From NCBI GenBank assembly GCA_944332505.1, contig CALVKC010000003.1, positions 140,791 through 204,790 of the forward strand: a DNA stretch of 64,000 nucleotides, written 5' to 3'. A program made the position numbers and the translations under genes. Positions within the stretch are counted from its first letter, which is position 1. Each line of letters begins with the position of its first letter. Below the pieces are notes generated by a model. The model saw nothing but the letters and a program-made list of their open reading frames with translations, was not told where the DNA came from and searched no databases. Of this stretch, positions 47,174-56,369 are shown in pieces. Source of the stretch: an uncultured Bacilli bacterium (lineage in GTDB: Bacteria; Bacillota_I; Bacilli_A; RF39; UBA660).

Positions 47174-47688
47174 TATCTTTCAGCAACAAATGGATTTTTT
47201 TTACTTATCTGTTTGTTTCTGATTTTATTGTCATATCTATCTTTATGGTTATCAATTAAACTGTTAACATTTTCAACCATATCATTAGAACCATCATCAC
47301 CAACATCTTCCATAGAATCCATACCTTCCATTGAATTATCATCATCCGTATCATCACTATCATTGCTATTAATTTTCTTAATTATAGCATCTTTCTCAGA
47401 ATCGGTTAATGATTTTGATGCTTGCGATATTATCATTCCAGCAACATATTTATTTAATTCTGTATCAGGTTTATTTTGGTCATTATTATAATTTCTTAAT
47501 GCTTGACTTAATTTACCTGTTAATTGCTGAATTTCTTTTTTTGGGTCTAGTTCATCCGAATCCATATCATTATTCATATTATCCATCTCATTATCAACAC
47601 TATCGTTAGTCATTTCATTACCGAAGTTTGTATCACCCATGTTTGGCATATTATTCATAGGTGCTTGTTGAAAATCTTGTGGATTCAT
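47173..47688 (-). CDS. Small acidic Asn/Asp/Met-rich protein
   Basis: A 171-residue acidic protein with a low-complexity N-terminus (N-M-x-N-D repeats), a helical segment (~55-100, KEIQQLTGKLSQALRNY) and a basic C-terminus (NKIRNKQISKKNPFVAER). The helix plus acidic tail could be a scaffold or chaperone type. No family recognised; lies in the head gene cluster. Confidence 0.55.
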   Translation of the reverse strand: MNPQDFQQAPMNNMPNMGDTNFGNEMTNDSVDNEMDNMNNDMDSDELDPKKEIQQLTGKLSQALRNYNNDQNKPDTELNKYVAGMIISQASKSLTDSEKDAIIKKINSNDSDDTDDDNSMEGMDSMEDVGDDGSNDMVENVNSLIDNHKDRYDNKIRNKQISKKNPFVAER

Positions 47689-47726
47689 GTTATCTTGATT
47701 CGGTATCTTTAATACATGGCGTTCAT

Positions 47727-49283
47727 TTAAATTTTTTTTTTCAAAACACGTTTAATTGATTCAGCAATAGCATTTTCAATTTTTTCAACATCTATCTCAA
47801 AAGGTGCGCTATCTCCAACTTCTTTACCATAAGGTTCTTCATTATCGACTGAATCATCATTCATATCATAATAATCTTGCATTTCTTGATGACTAGATGA
47901 TGGTAAATCCATAGGTTCTTTTCTATATGCTGGATGTTTTCCAAAATAGTCTAAATTATCTTCTTTCATCAATTTACGATAATTTATTGATTCATACACT
48001 TCAAAATCATCTTCATCATCTGTAGTATCGTTTGAATCCTCGTCATCCATTGGTTCATCAAAATCCTCGTCATCCATTGGTTCGTCTAAATCTTCGTCAT
48101 CCATTGGTTCGTCATCATCATACAATTTATCATCATCAAAAACAGTAACATCTAATTTATCAGCTATTTTGTCTAATAAATCTTCAATGTATGATAATCT
48201 TGATTCTAAATTTTCATCATCAGATTCTAATTCATCAACATCTGATTCTAACTCATCGGTATCATCAAAATCTTCTTCTGAGTCTAATGTATCATCAGTA
48301 TCTAATTCTGAGTCATCATCACTTTCAAAACCACTGTCAAAATCATTTTCTGAGTCTAATGTATCATCAGTATCTAATTCTGAGTCATCGTCATTTTCAA
48401 AATCATCAGATTCTTTTAATTTAACTGTAAATGGTGCATCATCCCCAACTTCATTAACACCAACCTCTGGAGAATTCTGATTATCTGAATTATGCATTGC
48501 AGTTTCTTCTGTTACATCACATTTACATTTGTCACAACATTTTTCAGTGAATGGTGCATCATCCCCAACTTCAGTGCTAGAACTAGTATCAAGATAATCT
48601 TTATCATCATTCCATCCTAAAACATTATCATTCTCCATTACTGGTTTAAATTCCTTTTTAACGTTGTTTTTTTGGCTATTTTTTTGTTTTCCGTTTACAC
48701 TTTTTTTAAATGGGTCACCACCATTTCCTTTAGGGTCACCGATTCCATCAGAAGTTTTCTTAATATTATCTTTTTGTGTTGCTAAACAATCTTTATCGAC
48801 ACAAGATTTTTCAGTTAATACAGCTTCATAATTTTTCTTTTCTTGAATTAACGCTGTATTATGCATAATTTGTCTTTGTCTATCAATTTCACGTCTCATT
48901 TTATCAGTGGCTTCCACAGCTAGCATTTCTTTCTTATCTGGATTCCACGATTCAATGATAGGAGCTTTATTGTTATTAGCTTCCTTAATAGAAGACATTT
49001 TCATTTCAAAATTTTTTAACGCACTAGCATAGCTAGGATATTCATAATCCTTTCTATTTCTAAAGCCACCGATATAATCAAAATCTTCAACTAAAACATT
49101 ATTTGTCTTATTAGCAACTTTAATATAGAATTTAGTACCTTCTCTCACTATACCGTAAGTTTTACCATCTGCACCTAATCTATTATATTCAAGTCCACTA
49201 TAGCTAGTATTTTTACTCTCAGTTTTTAAACCATACGTCATCATGGCTTTCATTCTACTGATTTGGTCATTTACATTATTCAT
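47727..49283 (-). CDS. Long acidic protein with EVGDxAPF repeats
   Basis: A 518-residue protein. The N-terminus (ISRMKAMMTYGLKTE) is an amphipathic segment of the type recurring in this phage, followed by a small folded domain (~25-100, YGIVREGTKFYIKV). Then a disordered acidic region with a CCDKCKCD cluster (~249) and repeats of E-x-D-D-D-S-E-L-D-T-D-D and E-P-M-D-D-E-D. The motif E-V-G-D-(D/S)-A-P-F occurs three times (~240, 280, 490). C-terminus ENAIAESIKRVLKKKI is again amphipathic. Probably a head-associated or scaffold-like protein; function unknown. Confidence 0.6.
   Translation of the reverse strand: MNNVNDQISRMKAMMTYGLKTESKNTSYSGLEYNRLGADGKTYGIVREGTKFYIKVANKTNNVLVEDFDYIGGFRNRKDYEYPSYASALKNFEMKMSSIKEANNNKAPIIESWNPDKKEMLAVEATDKMRREIDRQRQIMHNTALIQEKKNYEAVLTEKSCVDKDCLATQKDNIKKTSDGIGDPKGNGGDPFKKSVNGKQKNSQKNNVKKEFKPVMENDNVLGWNDDKDYLDTSSSTEVGDDAPFTEKCCDKCKCDVTEETAMHNSDNQNSPEVGVNEVGDDAPFTVKLKESDDFENDDDSELDTDDTLDSENDFDSGFESDDDSELDTDDTLDSEEDFDDTDELESDVDELESDDENLESRLSYIEDLLDKIADKLDVTVFDDDKLYDDDEPMDDEDLDEPMDDEDFDEPMDDEDSNDTTDDEDDFEVYESINYRKLMKEDNLDYFGKHPAYRKEPMDLPSSSHQEMQDYYDMNDDSVDNEEPYGKEVGDSAPFEIDVEKIENAIAESIKRVLKKKI
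48005..48420 (-). repeat. Acidic tandem repeats
   Basis: Imperfect 27-bp units (E-P-M-D-D-E-D-x-D) at ~48040-48110 and a ~66-bp duplication (E-S-D-D-D-S-E-L-D-T-D-D-T-L-D-S-E) at ~48270-48400, inside the 518-residue gene. The DNA is repetitive in both strands, which yields false antisense ORFs. Confidence 0.8.
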
Positions 49284-49298
49284 AATATTATATTTATT

Positions 49299-49607
49299 TT
49301 AATTTTTAATTTTAAACATACTTAAAGGTTTTACATAAACAGCGCCATAGCCATCACCATCTTTAATAAGTCGACACATACAATATCTATGTCCAATTAG
49401 TTTGGCTAAACCAATTAATTCATAAACCATGTATTCACGCTCGTTTTCCTTACTTACCATTAAACTACCGTTTAACCTAATAAAATTATTTAATGATTCT
49501 ACATCAGCATTAATTTTATTTAAATAAGGGTTATCTAATTTAAAATCTTCAAATAATATATCATTGAACAAAATTGGTAAATTATCTTCTCTGATAGTTA
49601 TTTTCAT
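49299..49607 (-). CDS. Small protein, unknown function
   Basis: A 102-residue protein beginning MKITIREDNLPILFNDILFED, an amphipathic start like others in the window, then a compact alpha/beta body (YMVYELIGLAKLIGHRYCM). It is 15 bp upstream of the 518-residue acidic gene. No family recognised. Confidence 0.55.
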   Translation of the reverse strand: MKITIREDNLPILFNDILFEDFKLDNPYLNKINADVESLNNFIRLNGSLMVSKENEREYMVYELIGLAKLIGHRYCMCRLIKDGDGYGAVYVKPLSMFKIKN

Positions 49608-49671
49608 TATACCTATTTTATTATATAATTATTTTAAAAAACTAAAATATTTAATCTAAATATCTCAATTT

Positions 49672-50454
49672 TTATATTGAATTTATTTTATCATATGTTA
49701 TTTTGGATAAATCCCATATTTTATTAAGGTAATTTGTTCTTCTAAGTACTTTATATGTTATATTTCCAACCGACATTTCACCATTTTTATCCAAATCATA
49801 TGTTCTAATGCCTTTTAATATACTGATAAATAGATAAATTACATCAAGTATTTTATTCAAAAGTCTAACATTAGTTGTTTTATTTACTATTTCTTCAAAT
49901 TCATCTATAATAGACATTAAATATGAAGACAACTCTTTAATATTATCTTCCGATATAACAGATAATCCTTTTTTTATTTTAGCATTTGGTTTACATAGCC
50001 ATTTATTTTTAAATAATGAATATTTACCACTATTGCATTTTGTTTGGCCAATATCCTCAACATAAAATTCAACTTTAAAACCAAAAATAGTTAATAAATT
50101 ATGGTCGTTATTCCACTCATTTTTCTTTAAATTAAAATATTCTCTAACTAATTTTACATCAGCATTGATGTCTGTGAAATCAAATATAATGTGTATATCT
50201 AAGTCAGAAAATTTAGACCAATTATAGTTACATAATGACCCAGTTAAAATAATATCAATAGGTTTTACATGGCTTAAGCCAATATATTTAATGAAATCAG
50301 TTGATATGTCCAATAAATGTAGTCGTAATTTTGAATCAATCGTATCATTTTTCCATATATTCTTATTAAGTTTTTTTTTAGGAATAAATGATGACATGTT
50401 AATATCACTAGGACTTACTTCTAATTCTTGATTTTCATTTAATGTAACTATCAT
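49672..50454 (-). CDS. Nucleotidyltransferase-fold protein
   Basis: A 260-residue protein. The polymerase-beta-type nucleotidyltransferase signature GSLCNYNWSKFSDLDIH (G-S at 72-73, D84 and D86) is clear, and a third acidic residue could be in VEFYVED. The substrate is unknown. The N-terminus MIVTLNENQELEVSPSD shares L-N-E-N-Q with the small protein at 13.25 kb. Could act in RNA or tRNA repair or toxin-like modification; only the fold is supported. Confidence 0.75.
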   Translation of the reverse strand: MIVTLNENQELEVSPSDINMSSFIPKKKLNKNIWKNDTIDSKLRLHLLDISTDFIKYIGLSHVKPIDIILTGSLCNYNWSKFSDLDIHIIFDFTDINADVKLVREYFNLKKNEWNNDHNLLTIFGFKVEFYVEDIGQTKCNSGKYSLFKNKWLCKPNAKIKKGLSVISEDNIKELSSYLMSIIDEFEEIVNKTTNVRLLNKILDVIYLFISILKGIRTYDLDKNGEMSVGNITYKVLRRTNYLNKIWDLSKITYDKINSI

Positions 50455-50499
50455 ATTATCAATTAACTTAATATATTTGTATATAAATATATATTAACA

Positions 50500-50530
50500 A
50501 AAAAAAAGAACAGTACAAACTGTTCTTTTT
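50500..50530 (-). terminator. Intrinsic terminator
   Basis: Stem AAAGAACAGT/ACTGTTCTTT with T-run on the minus strand, ending the operon with thymidylate synthase and the PD-(D/E)XK nuclease. Confidence 0.85.
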
Positions 50531-51052
50531 TTATAAATAAATTATAAATGACGAAATTTGCATCAAATCAATAGTCGGAACTTTTATCATTAAATCTTTT
50601 CTACCATATTTCTTGCGTTGGTATGGTATATAGAAATCATTTGGTGTATCATAAACTGTCTCCTTACCTTTTATTTTCTCTTCTGAAAATTGGCGTAATT
50701 TGTCTGTTTGGACAAATATAATTTTATCAGTAAATCTAAAAGCAATATAATGCGATTTACCATATACCCATCCTGGTTTGCCTCTAACATTTAATAATTC
50801 TATCCAACTCATTTCGTCATCATAATTCGTATCTTGACGATTTTTCTTTCGTCTTCCTTTAACATCAATACCTATCAACCCTTTTTTAGGACTATCCCAC
50901 CAAAAATCTATATGGTTTGATGTATCATCTTGTTTGGATGATTTAGTACAACTTCCACCTAAAACATCTTCAATTACTGCCATGACAAAATTTTCATCAT
51001 TTTGTCCTTCTAAATACATTTTACTTGTTATATCATTTAAGTATTTTTTCAC
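50531..51052 (-). CDS. PD-(D/E)XK nuclease-like protein
   Basis: A 173-residue protein. SNHIDFWWDSPKKGLIGIDVKG (split here as NHIDFWWD ... GIDVKGRRK, ~46-68) gives the D ... D-x-K active site of restriction/Holliday-type nucleases. Start: GTG at 51052 as listed, or ATG at 51019, which would drop 11 residues. Short distance (13 bp) from the thymidylate synthase gene. Target unknown; candidates are recombination or degradation of host DNA. Confidence 0.65.
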   Translation of the reverse strand: MKKYLNDITSKMYLEGQNDENFVMAVIEDVLGGSCTKSSKQDDTSNHIDFWWDSPKKGLIGIDVKGRRKKNRQDTNYDDEMSWIELLNVRGKPGWVYGKSHYIAFRFTDKIIFVQTDKLRQFSEEKIKGKETVYDTPNDFYIPYQRKKYGRKDLMIKVPTIDLMQISSFIIYL

Positions 51053-51065
51053 ATGTGAAACTAAT

Positions 51066-52127
51066 TTATCCTACGCATAAAGGTGCGCTTATTTTATTAT
51101 ATGATTGATAATTTTCAACAATAATATCATTGATTGTAAAATCAAATATATTATGTTTTTTTTCATTCAATTTAATTATTGGTAACTCATATTTTAAAGG
51201 GTCTCTAGTAATTTGTTCCCTAACAGCATCTAAATGACTTTCATAAATATGACAATCACCAAATGAACCACTTAATGTTCCAACTGACATATTAGTACAA
51301 TGAGCTAATAAGCTTAATATTAATGCGTACCCACTAATATTTAATGGTACACCTAAAAATAAATCGCAACTTCGTTGATACCACTTTAAACTTAATTCTC
51401 TTTTTGGGATATTATATTCATCTAACGTTTCTGTACAAAATGTTGTTATTGATTTATTTTTTTGTAATAATATATCAACTCTTTCATTAAAAGATAGTTC
51501 TCTAGTATATAATTGAAACGCATAATGGCAAGGTGGTAAAGCCATATCATTCATATCACTAGGATTCCAAGCATTACATAATAATCGTCTATCGTCTGGA
51601 TTGGTTTTTAATAATTCAATTAAATATTTTATTTGGTCTACATGATTTTCACCATAGTCTCTCCATTGTTTACCATATACTGGTCCTAAATCACCATAAC
51701 AATATTTGAAAAGTTTATAGTCATTTTTTTCATGACTTTCCATTAAGTTTATAGTACGTAACTTTAAGCAATTATCTAAAAATTCTTCTTTACTACATAT
51801 TACTTTTTTATCAATATCTGTAGCAATCTTATTATTTTCATCTATTAAATGACAATACCAACGATAAGCATCATCATCCCAAATATGTACATTATTTTCA
51901 ACCAAATACCTTATATTAGTGTCTCCAGTAAGCATCCATAACATTTCATGTATACTACCTCTAATGAAAAGTTTTTTAGTATTAATAAGTGGAAACCCTT
52001 GTTTCATATCAATTTTGATGTTTCTATCAAATACTGAATATACATTCCCACTTCTAGTTTTTTTATAAGTACCGTTATCAAGTACATCTTTTAATAATTT
52101 TAAATATTGAACATTAACGTTTTCCAT
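51066..52127 (-). CDS. thyA: Thymidylate synthase, ThyA-type
   Basis: A 353-residue enzyme converting dUMP to dTMP with methylene-tetrahydrofolate. Seen: N-terminal RSGNVYSVFD region (R25), EMLWMLTGDTN, RRLLCNAWNPSD, the catalytic Cys in LPPCHYAFQLY (C200), RSCDLFLGVPLNISGYA and GDCHIYESH. Asn263 in the NIS motif is kept, favouring dUMP over dCMP. A ~30-residue insertion (~100-130) makes it longer than E. coli ThyA. Overlaps the upstream small gene by 14 nt. Works with the dUTPase at 30 kb. Confidence 0.92.
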   Translation of the reverse strand: MENVNVQYLKLLKDVLDNGTYKKTRSGNVYSVFDRNIKIDMKQGFPLINTKKLFIRGSIHEMLWMLTGDTNIRYLVENNVHIWDDDAYRWYCHLIDENNKIATDIDKKVICSKEEFLDNCLKLRTINLMESHEKNDYKLFKYCYGDLGPVYGKQWRDYGENHVDQIKYLIELLKTNPDDRRLLCNAWNPSDMNDMALPPCHYAFQLYTRELSFNERVDILLQKNKSITTFCTETLDEYNIPKRELSLKWYQRSCDLFLGVPLNISGYALILSLLAHCTNMSVGTLSGSFGDCHIYESHLDAVREQITRDPLKYELPIIKLNEKKHNIFDFTINDIIVENYQSYNKISAPLCVG

Positions 52128-52377
52128 AAATATTTTTTTCTATATTTTCAATTTTACTTTGTAAATTACGAATTTCCCCATCATACTTTAATTTTAAATG
52201 TGCCTCTATATTATTTATTCTATTTTCAAGAAGATTAAAATTTTCATCAATCATCATAGGATTTATAAACACATCAAATTTAAGAATACCATCATCCTTA
52301 CTTAAATTAACTTCTAACGCTTCAGTTGTATTAATCATTAAACTCTTAACATCATCTAAATTTACTTTATATTGCAT
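52114..52377 (-). CDS. Small coiled-coil protein, unknown function
   Basis: An 87-residue protein: a short beta-type N-terminus then a heptad-like helix (NLLENRINNIEAHLKLKY). Overlaps both neighbours, so it is translationally coupled in the thyA operon. No family recognised. Confidence 0.5.
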   Translation of the reverse strand: MQYKVNLDDVKSLMINTTEALEVNLSKDDGILKFDVFINPMMIDENFNLLENRINNIEAHLKLKYDGEIRNLQSKIENIEKNIYGKR

Positions 52378-52702
52378 GACTATTTAATTGTTTTTCTGCC
52401 ATTAAATTATTAACTCTAGTATTCAAATATGCAAGCATTTTTTTCAAATCTTTTATTTCATTTTTTAATTCACTAATACTATCATTATTTTCACACATAT
52501 CATATACAATATCATCTACTTTATCTTTTAATGTAAATATTACATCATTTGAACTAAGCATATCATTAGATATTACTCGTAATTTATCTTCAATTTGATT
52601 TGTTTGGCTAGTAATTGTATATAACCCATTTTTGTCCACACAAAGGTTTGCTGTTACACTATTTCCGCAAGTTAATTCATAACTAGTATCCATTGTTGCC
52701 AT
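52367..52702 (-). CDS. Small coiled-coil protein, unknown function
   Basis: Start taken at the ATG giving MATMDTSYELTCG (111 residues); a GTG two codons earlier would also work and overlap the preceding stop. The N-terminal third is beta-like; the rest is a coiled coil (ISELKNEIKDLKKMLAYL). Coupled to its neighbours in the thyA operon. Confidence 0.5.
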   Translation of the reverse strand: MATMDTSYELTCGNSVTANLCVDKNGLYTITSQTNQIEDKLRVISNDMLSSNDVIFTLKDKVDDIVYDMCENNDSISELKNEIKDLKKMLAYLNTRVNNLMAEKQLNSHAI

Positions 52703-52704
52703 AA

Positions 52705-53304
52705 TCACAATAATTTAGTCTTAAGTATCTTAGTTATTTCATTATCATCCATTAAATCAATACTATTACTTGTAATTTCATCAAGAATAGTTTTAACTTT
52801 ATCAGTAACTTCTAAAAGATTTATTTCATTATCAGTAAAATTAACTAAAGCTAAATTTTTTATCATCTTATTAATAAAATAAGATATATATGATAATTCA
52901 TTTTCAGTTAAATTAATTTTTTTAAATTCATTCGTCAAATAAATTATTTCATTTGAGATATTTTCTAATTTGTTAAATAGAATTACTTTGTTATCTATAT
53001 TTTCATTATCCAATATTTTTTCTAATTCTAATTTAATTTTATTTAAATCTGAATTATCAACCCTCTCACATTCATATTTTTTAATATACCTAAAAAACGC
53101 TTTACCTTGAGATTGGCTTTCTCTAAAAAGTAAGTAGTCATTTACATCAACTTCTTTATACACATATGTCCTTCCATCTTTGAAAGTCAATTTCAAAGTT
53201 TTTAAACTGTTTAAAACATCATCACATTCACTATAAATTACATTTGTACTATCATACCAAACTTTATCTATTCCATTTTCATAAACGCATTTTATTTTAC
53301 TCAT
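52705..53304 (-). CDS. KTSC-domain protein
   Basis: A 199-residue protein. Residues ~20-75 match the KTSC domain: LKLTFKDGRTYVYKEVDVND, then SQGKAFFRYIKKYE (compare F.dG..Y.Y..VP and S.G..F...I). The remainder is helical. KTSC domains are common in phages and often near lysyl-tRNA synthetase or modification genes, but their role is not established. First gene of the thyA operon, with a consensus Bacteroidota promoter upstream. Confidence 0.7.
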   Translation of the reverse strand: MSKIKCVYENGIDKVWYDSTNVIYSECDDVLNSLKTLKLTFKDGRTYVYKEVDVNDYLLFRESQSQGKAFFRYIKKYECERVDNSDLNKIKLELEKILDNENIDNKVILFNKLENISNEIIYLTNEFKKINLTENELSYISYFINKMIKNLALVNFTDNEINLLEVTDKVKTILDEITSNSIDLMDDNEITKILKTKLL

Positions 53305-53323
53305 AATATTTAATTTTTTTTGA

Positions 53324-53354
53324 CAAATATACTTAAAATATATTAAAAAACAAA
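53324..53354 (-). promoter_or_regulatory. Bacteroidota-type promoter
   Basis: On the minus strand TTTG (53351-53354), 19-bp spacer, TATATTTG (53324-53331); start codon 20 nt beyond. Matches the TTTG/TAnnTTTG consensus for the KTSC-thyA operon. Confidence 0.8.
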
Positions 53355-53440
53355 AAAATATAATTAATATATATTAATTAATATTAATATTGACAAATAT
53401 ATATTAATTTATATATATTTTATATATAAAAATAATTTTT

Positions 53441-55909
53441 ATGAAAGAAAAACAAGTTACTGAGGAATTAGGAGCAGTTCTGTCATATATGACAGAGACA
53501 TTACGAACACAATTTCAGACATCTAAATTAACCCCAGAATATCTATTAACCTCAATTCTAGACAATAAAAGATGCCACGCATATTTAATACTTGACAATT
53601 TCTTAATGCGAAATAATATCGAAGAATTGAAAAATATATATTTAAATTCACTAGAAAATTGTAAAAATAATGAAATATGTAGTAAAACAAATATAAAATT
53701 CAACGATGAATTAGCTAAAATTGTTGATGAATCAGAAGCTGAACAAAATAAATTAAATTCTCAATTATTAGGCAGTGAGCATTTATTGTTAGCTATGATT
53801 AATCCAGAAAATAATCATAATAGTATTATTGATGTTTTTAAAAACATTGGTGTTAGTTATGATATTATAATCTCCAAATGTAATACTTCTAACAATAATA
53901 ACGTAAATAAAAAAATAGAAAAAAATAATCTAATATTACCATTGAAAAGTGAAATAAATACAAAGACAATCACTTCTAAAACTAGTTATATCAGTCAATA
54001 TACAGTTAATATTAATAATTTAGTTAAATCTGGAAAAGTAGACTCATTAATTGGTAGAAAAAATGAAGTGGAACAAATTCTTAAAGTATTGGCTAGACGA
54101 AAGAAAAATAATGTCATATTAGTCGGTAATAGTGGTTGTGGAAAAACACAAATAGTGTATGGTATTGCTGAAATGATAGAAAAGGGTGAAGTGCCAGAAA
54201 TGCTACAAAATAAAGAAATTATTATGATGAATATAATTGCTTTAGTTAGTGGTACACATTTCAGAGGAATGTTTGAAGAAAGAGTTAATGGTTTATTTGA
54301 AGAATTAAAAAATTCAAATAAATATATTCTTTTTATTGATGACATGCAAAATGTGTTAAAAAGTTCTTCAAAAGATAAAGATACTGATATCTCGCCAATG
54401 ATTGGTAATATATTAGCTGAAGGTGATATCAAAGTTATTGGTACAACTACTTTTAAAGATTATCATAACTCAATTGAATTAAACAACTCAATTAGTAGAA
54501 AATTACAGAAAATCATTATTGAACCAACTACAAAAACTGAAACTATTGAAATTTTAAAGCAAAATAAAAAATATTATGAGGATTATCATAATGTGAGATA
54601 TAGTAATGATGTTTTATCTAAAATAGTTGATTTAGCTGAAAGATATGTTAGTGATAGAAGTTTGCCTGATTCAGCAATTGATATTTTAGATTTAAGCGGA
54701 GCACATACTTGTTTAATAAATCGTTATCCTACAGAAGTTTATGATTTAAAAAATAGATTATCTGAAATTGAAAAAGAAAAGAGTGCTAAATTAAATTGTG
54801 GTGATTTTGAAGCCGTTGATGCACTAGAAAAAGAAAATAATCAACTTAATGGCAGATTATCTGAATTGAAACGAAATTATGAGTCTAATATTGAACAATA
54901 TCGACTAGACATTACATTAGACGATGTAGCTAAGGCTGTTTCTGATATGACTGGTATTCCAACAACTAAACTTAATACAAATGAAAAATTAAAATTAGCT
55001 AATATTGAAGAAACTTTAAAAAAATCTATTGTTGGACAAGATGAAGCTATTGAAAATATTTGTCGAATTGTAAAACGTAATAAAGTGGGCTTAGGTAATA
55101 AAAATAAAACTCAAGGAAATGTATTACTTTTAGGTCCATCAGGAACTGGTAAAACATTGTTGGCTAAAAAATTAGCTGAAGAAATATTTGGCAGTGAGCG
55201 TGAGCTTGTGAGAATTGATATGTCAGAATATTCTGAAAAACATAGTGTCGCTAAACTAACAGGTGCAGCCCCAGGTTATATTGGTTATGAAAATGGTGGT
55301 CAATTAACAGAAGCAATTAAAAATAAGCAACACTGCGTTTTATTATTAGATGAAATTGAAAAAGCCGACCAAGAAGTATATAATCTATTCCTACAATTAT
55401 TTGATGAAGGGCGTTTAACTGATAGTAGCGGACAAGTCGTCAACTTTAAAAACGTAATCGTTTTGATGACATCTAACATTGGTGCTAAACAAGCTGCTGA
55501 ATTAGGTAAAGGTATTGGTTTTGTTTCAAATGAAAACACATTGAAAAAATCCATAATTGAAAAACAATTGAAACAAACTTTTACACCCGAATTCATAAAT
55601 AGAATTGACCAAATAGTATATTTTAATTCATTAACTGACGATAATTTAAGAAATATTGTTAAATTAGAATTAAATAAATTTATAACTAGATTGAATGAAC
55701 TTAATTTTGATTTAGTATATGATGAAGATACCGTTGATGTCTTATTTAACATGTCTTTAAAAGATAAAGAATATGGGGCAAGACCTATTATAAGATTAAT
55801 CCAAAATAACATTGAAGATGTTATTACAGATTTAATGTTACACAATGAATATGAAAATAATTATAAATTTAAAACCTACGTTAAAGATGGAAGAATTGTT
55901 ATCGAATAA
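53441..55909 (+). CDS. ClpA/ClpC-type AAA+ unfoldase
   Basis: An 822-residue two-ring AAA+ protein. Clp N-domain (~1-145); AAA1 with Walker A GNSGCGKT (229-236), Walker B ILFIDDMQN (D300; the usual Glu is Asp301) and pore loop GTHFRG; short ClpC-like middle helix (~430-485); AAA2 with GPSGTGKT (565-572), LLLDEIEKA and pore loop GYIGY. An IGF tripeptide (692-694, GIGFVSNEN) occupies the ClpP-docking loop position of ClpC/ClpA. No ClpP is encoded here, so it may recruit host ClpP. First gene of a plus-strand operon; its mRNA starts in a purely A/T leader. Confidence 0.9.
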   Translation: MKEKQVTEELGAVLSYMTETLRTQFQTSKLTPEYLLTSILDNKRCHAYLILDNFLMRNNIEELKNIYLNSLENCKNNEICSKTNIKFNDELAKIVDESEAEQNKLNSQLLGSEHLLLAMINPENNHNSIIDVFKNIGVSYDIIISKCNTSNNNNVNKKIEKNNLILPLKSEINTKTITSKTSYISQYTVNINNLVKSGKVDSLIGRKNEVEQILKVLARRKKNNVILVGNSGCGKTQIVYGIAEMIEKGEVPEMLQNKEIIMMNIIALVSGTHFRGMFEERVNGLFEELKNSNKYILFIDDMQNVLKSSSKDKDTDISPMIGNILAEGDIKVIGTTTFKDYHNSIELNNSISRKLQKIIIEPTTKTETIEILKQNKKYYEDYHNVRYSNDVLSKIVDLAERYVSDRSLPDSAIDILDLSGAHTCLINRYPTEVYDLKNRLSEIEKEKSAKLNCGDFEAVDALEKENNQLNGRLSELKRNYESNIEQYRLDITLDDVAKAVSDMTGIPTTKLNTNEKLKLANIEETLKKSIVGQDEAIENICRIVKRNKVGLGNKNKTQGNVLLLGPSGTGKTLLAKKLAEEIFGSERELVRIDMSEYSEKHSVAKLTGAAPGYIGYENGGQLTEAIKNKQHCVLLLDEIEKADQEVYNLFLQLFDEGRLTDSSGQVVNFKNVIVLMTSNIGAKQAAELGKGIGFVSNENTLKKSIIEKQLKQTFTPEFINRIDQIVYFNSLTDDNLRNIVKLELNKFITRLNELNFDLVYDEDTVDVLFNMSLKDKEYGARPIIRLIQNNIEDVITDLMLHNEYENNYKFKTYVKDGRIVIE

Positions 55910-56315
55910 TGTTACCAATAAATGGGAAATGATTAGAAATTTAAATTGGGACAGTAAATCTAGAAATCACGATGATTTTAATGCAAATGATGCAATAGCA
56001 GAAAGTTTAATTGATAATTATTCAGTAGATGAAATAGCATCTCTCAAAAATTTTGTTGTCAGAAAAAGAATTGAGCTACAAGGTTTCATTTATGGATATT
56101 GTAAGGGTAATGACGATTTTAATAGAAAATTGAAATTGGGTGATGATGGTATTTGGGATTTATCAGCACATATTGTTGGACTAGGTGAAGGCATGTATGA
56201 GAGTGTATATAAACATCCAAATATATTATTGGAACTACAAAAAGAATATGTCGAAAATTTTGAATATGGCTTTGATAAAGCAATTTATTTAATAAATTAT
56301 GCTAAAGAAATCTAA
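55887..56315 (+). CDS. Small acidic protein, unknown function
   Basis: Start chosen at the ATG giving MEELLSNNVTNKWEMIRN (142 residues), overlapping the unfoldase end by 23 nt; an earlier ATG at 55845 is possible but would overlap 65 nt. Mostly helical (SLKNFVVRKRIELQGFIYGY; VGLGEGMYESV). No family recognised. Coupling to the Clp-type gene suggests a partner or adaptor, which is only a positional inference. Confidence 0.55.
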   Translation: MEELLSNNVTNKWEMIRNLNWDSKSRNHDDFNANDAIAESLIDNYSVDEIASLKNFVVRKRIELQGFIYGYCKGNDDFNRKLKLGDDGIWDLSAHIVGLGEGMYESVYKHPNILLELQKEYVENFEYGFDKAIYLINYAKEI

Positions 56316-56320
56316 AATAA

Positions 56321-56352
56321 TTTGGTATTTAAATAAAAATTTTATACCTTTG
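56321..56352 (+). promoter_or_regulatory. Bacteroidota-type promoter
   Basis: TTTG (56321-56324), 20-bp spacer, TACCTTTG (56345-56352) followed by C; the GNAT gene ATG is 17 nt downstream. Good match to TTTG/TAnnTTTG. Confidence 0.8.
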
Positions 56353-56369
56353 CAAATGTTTTATAACCA

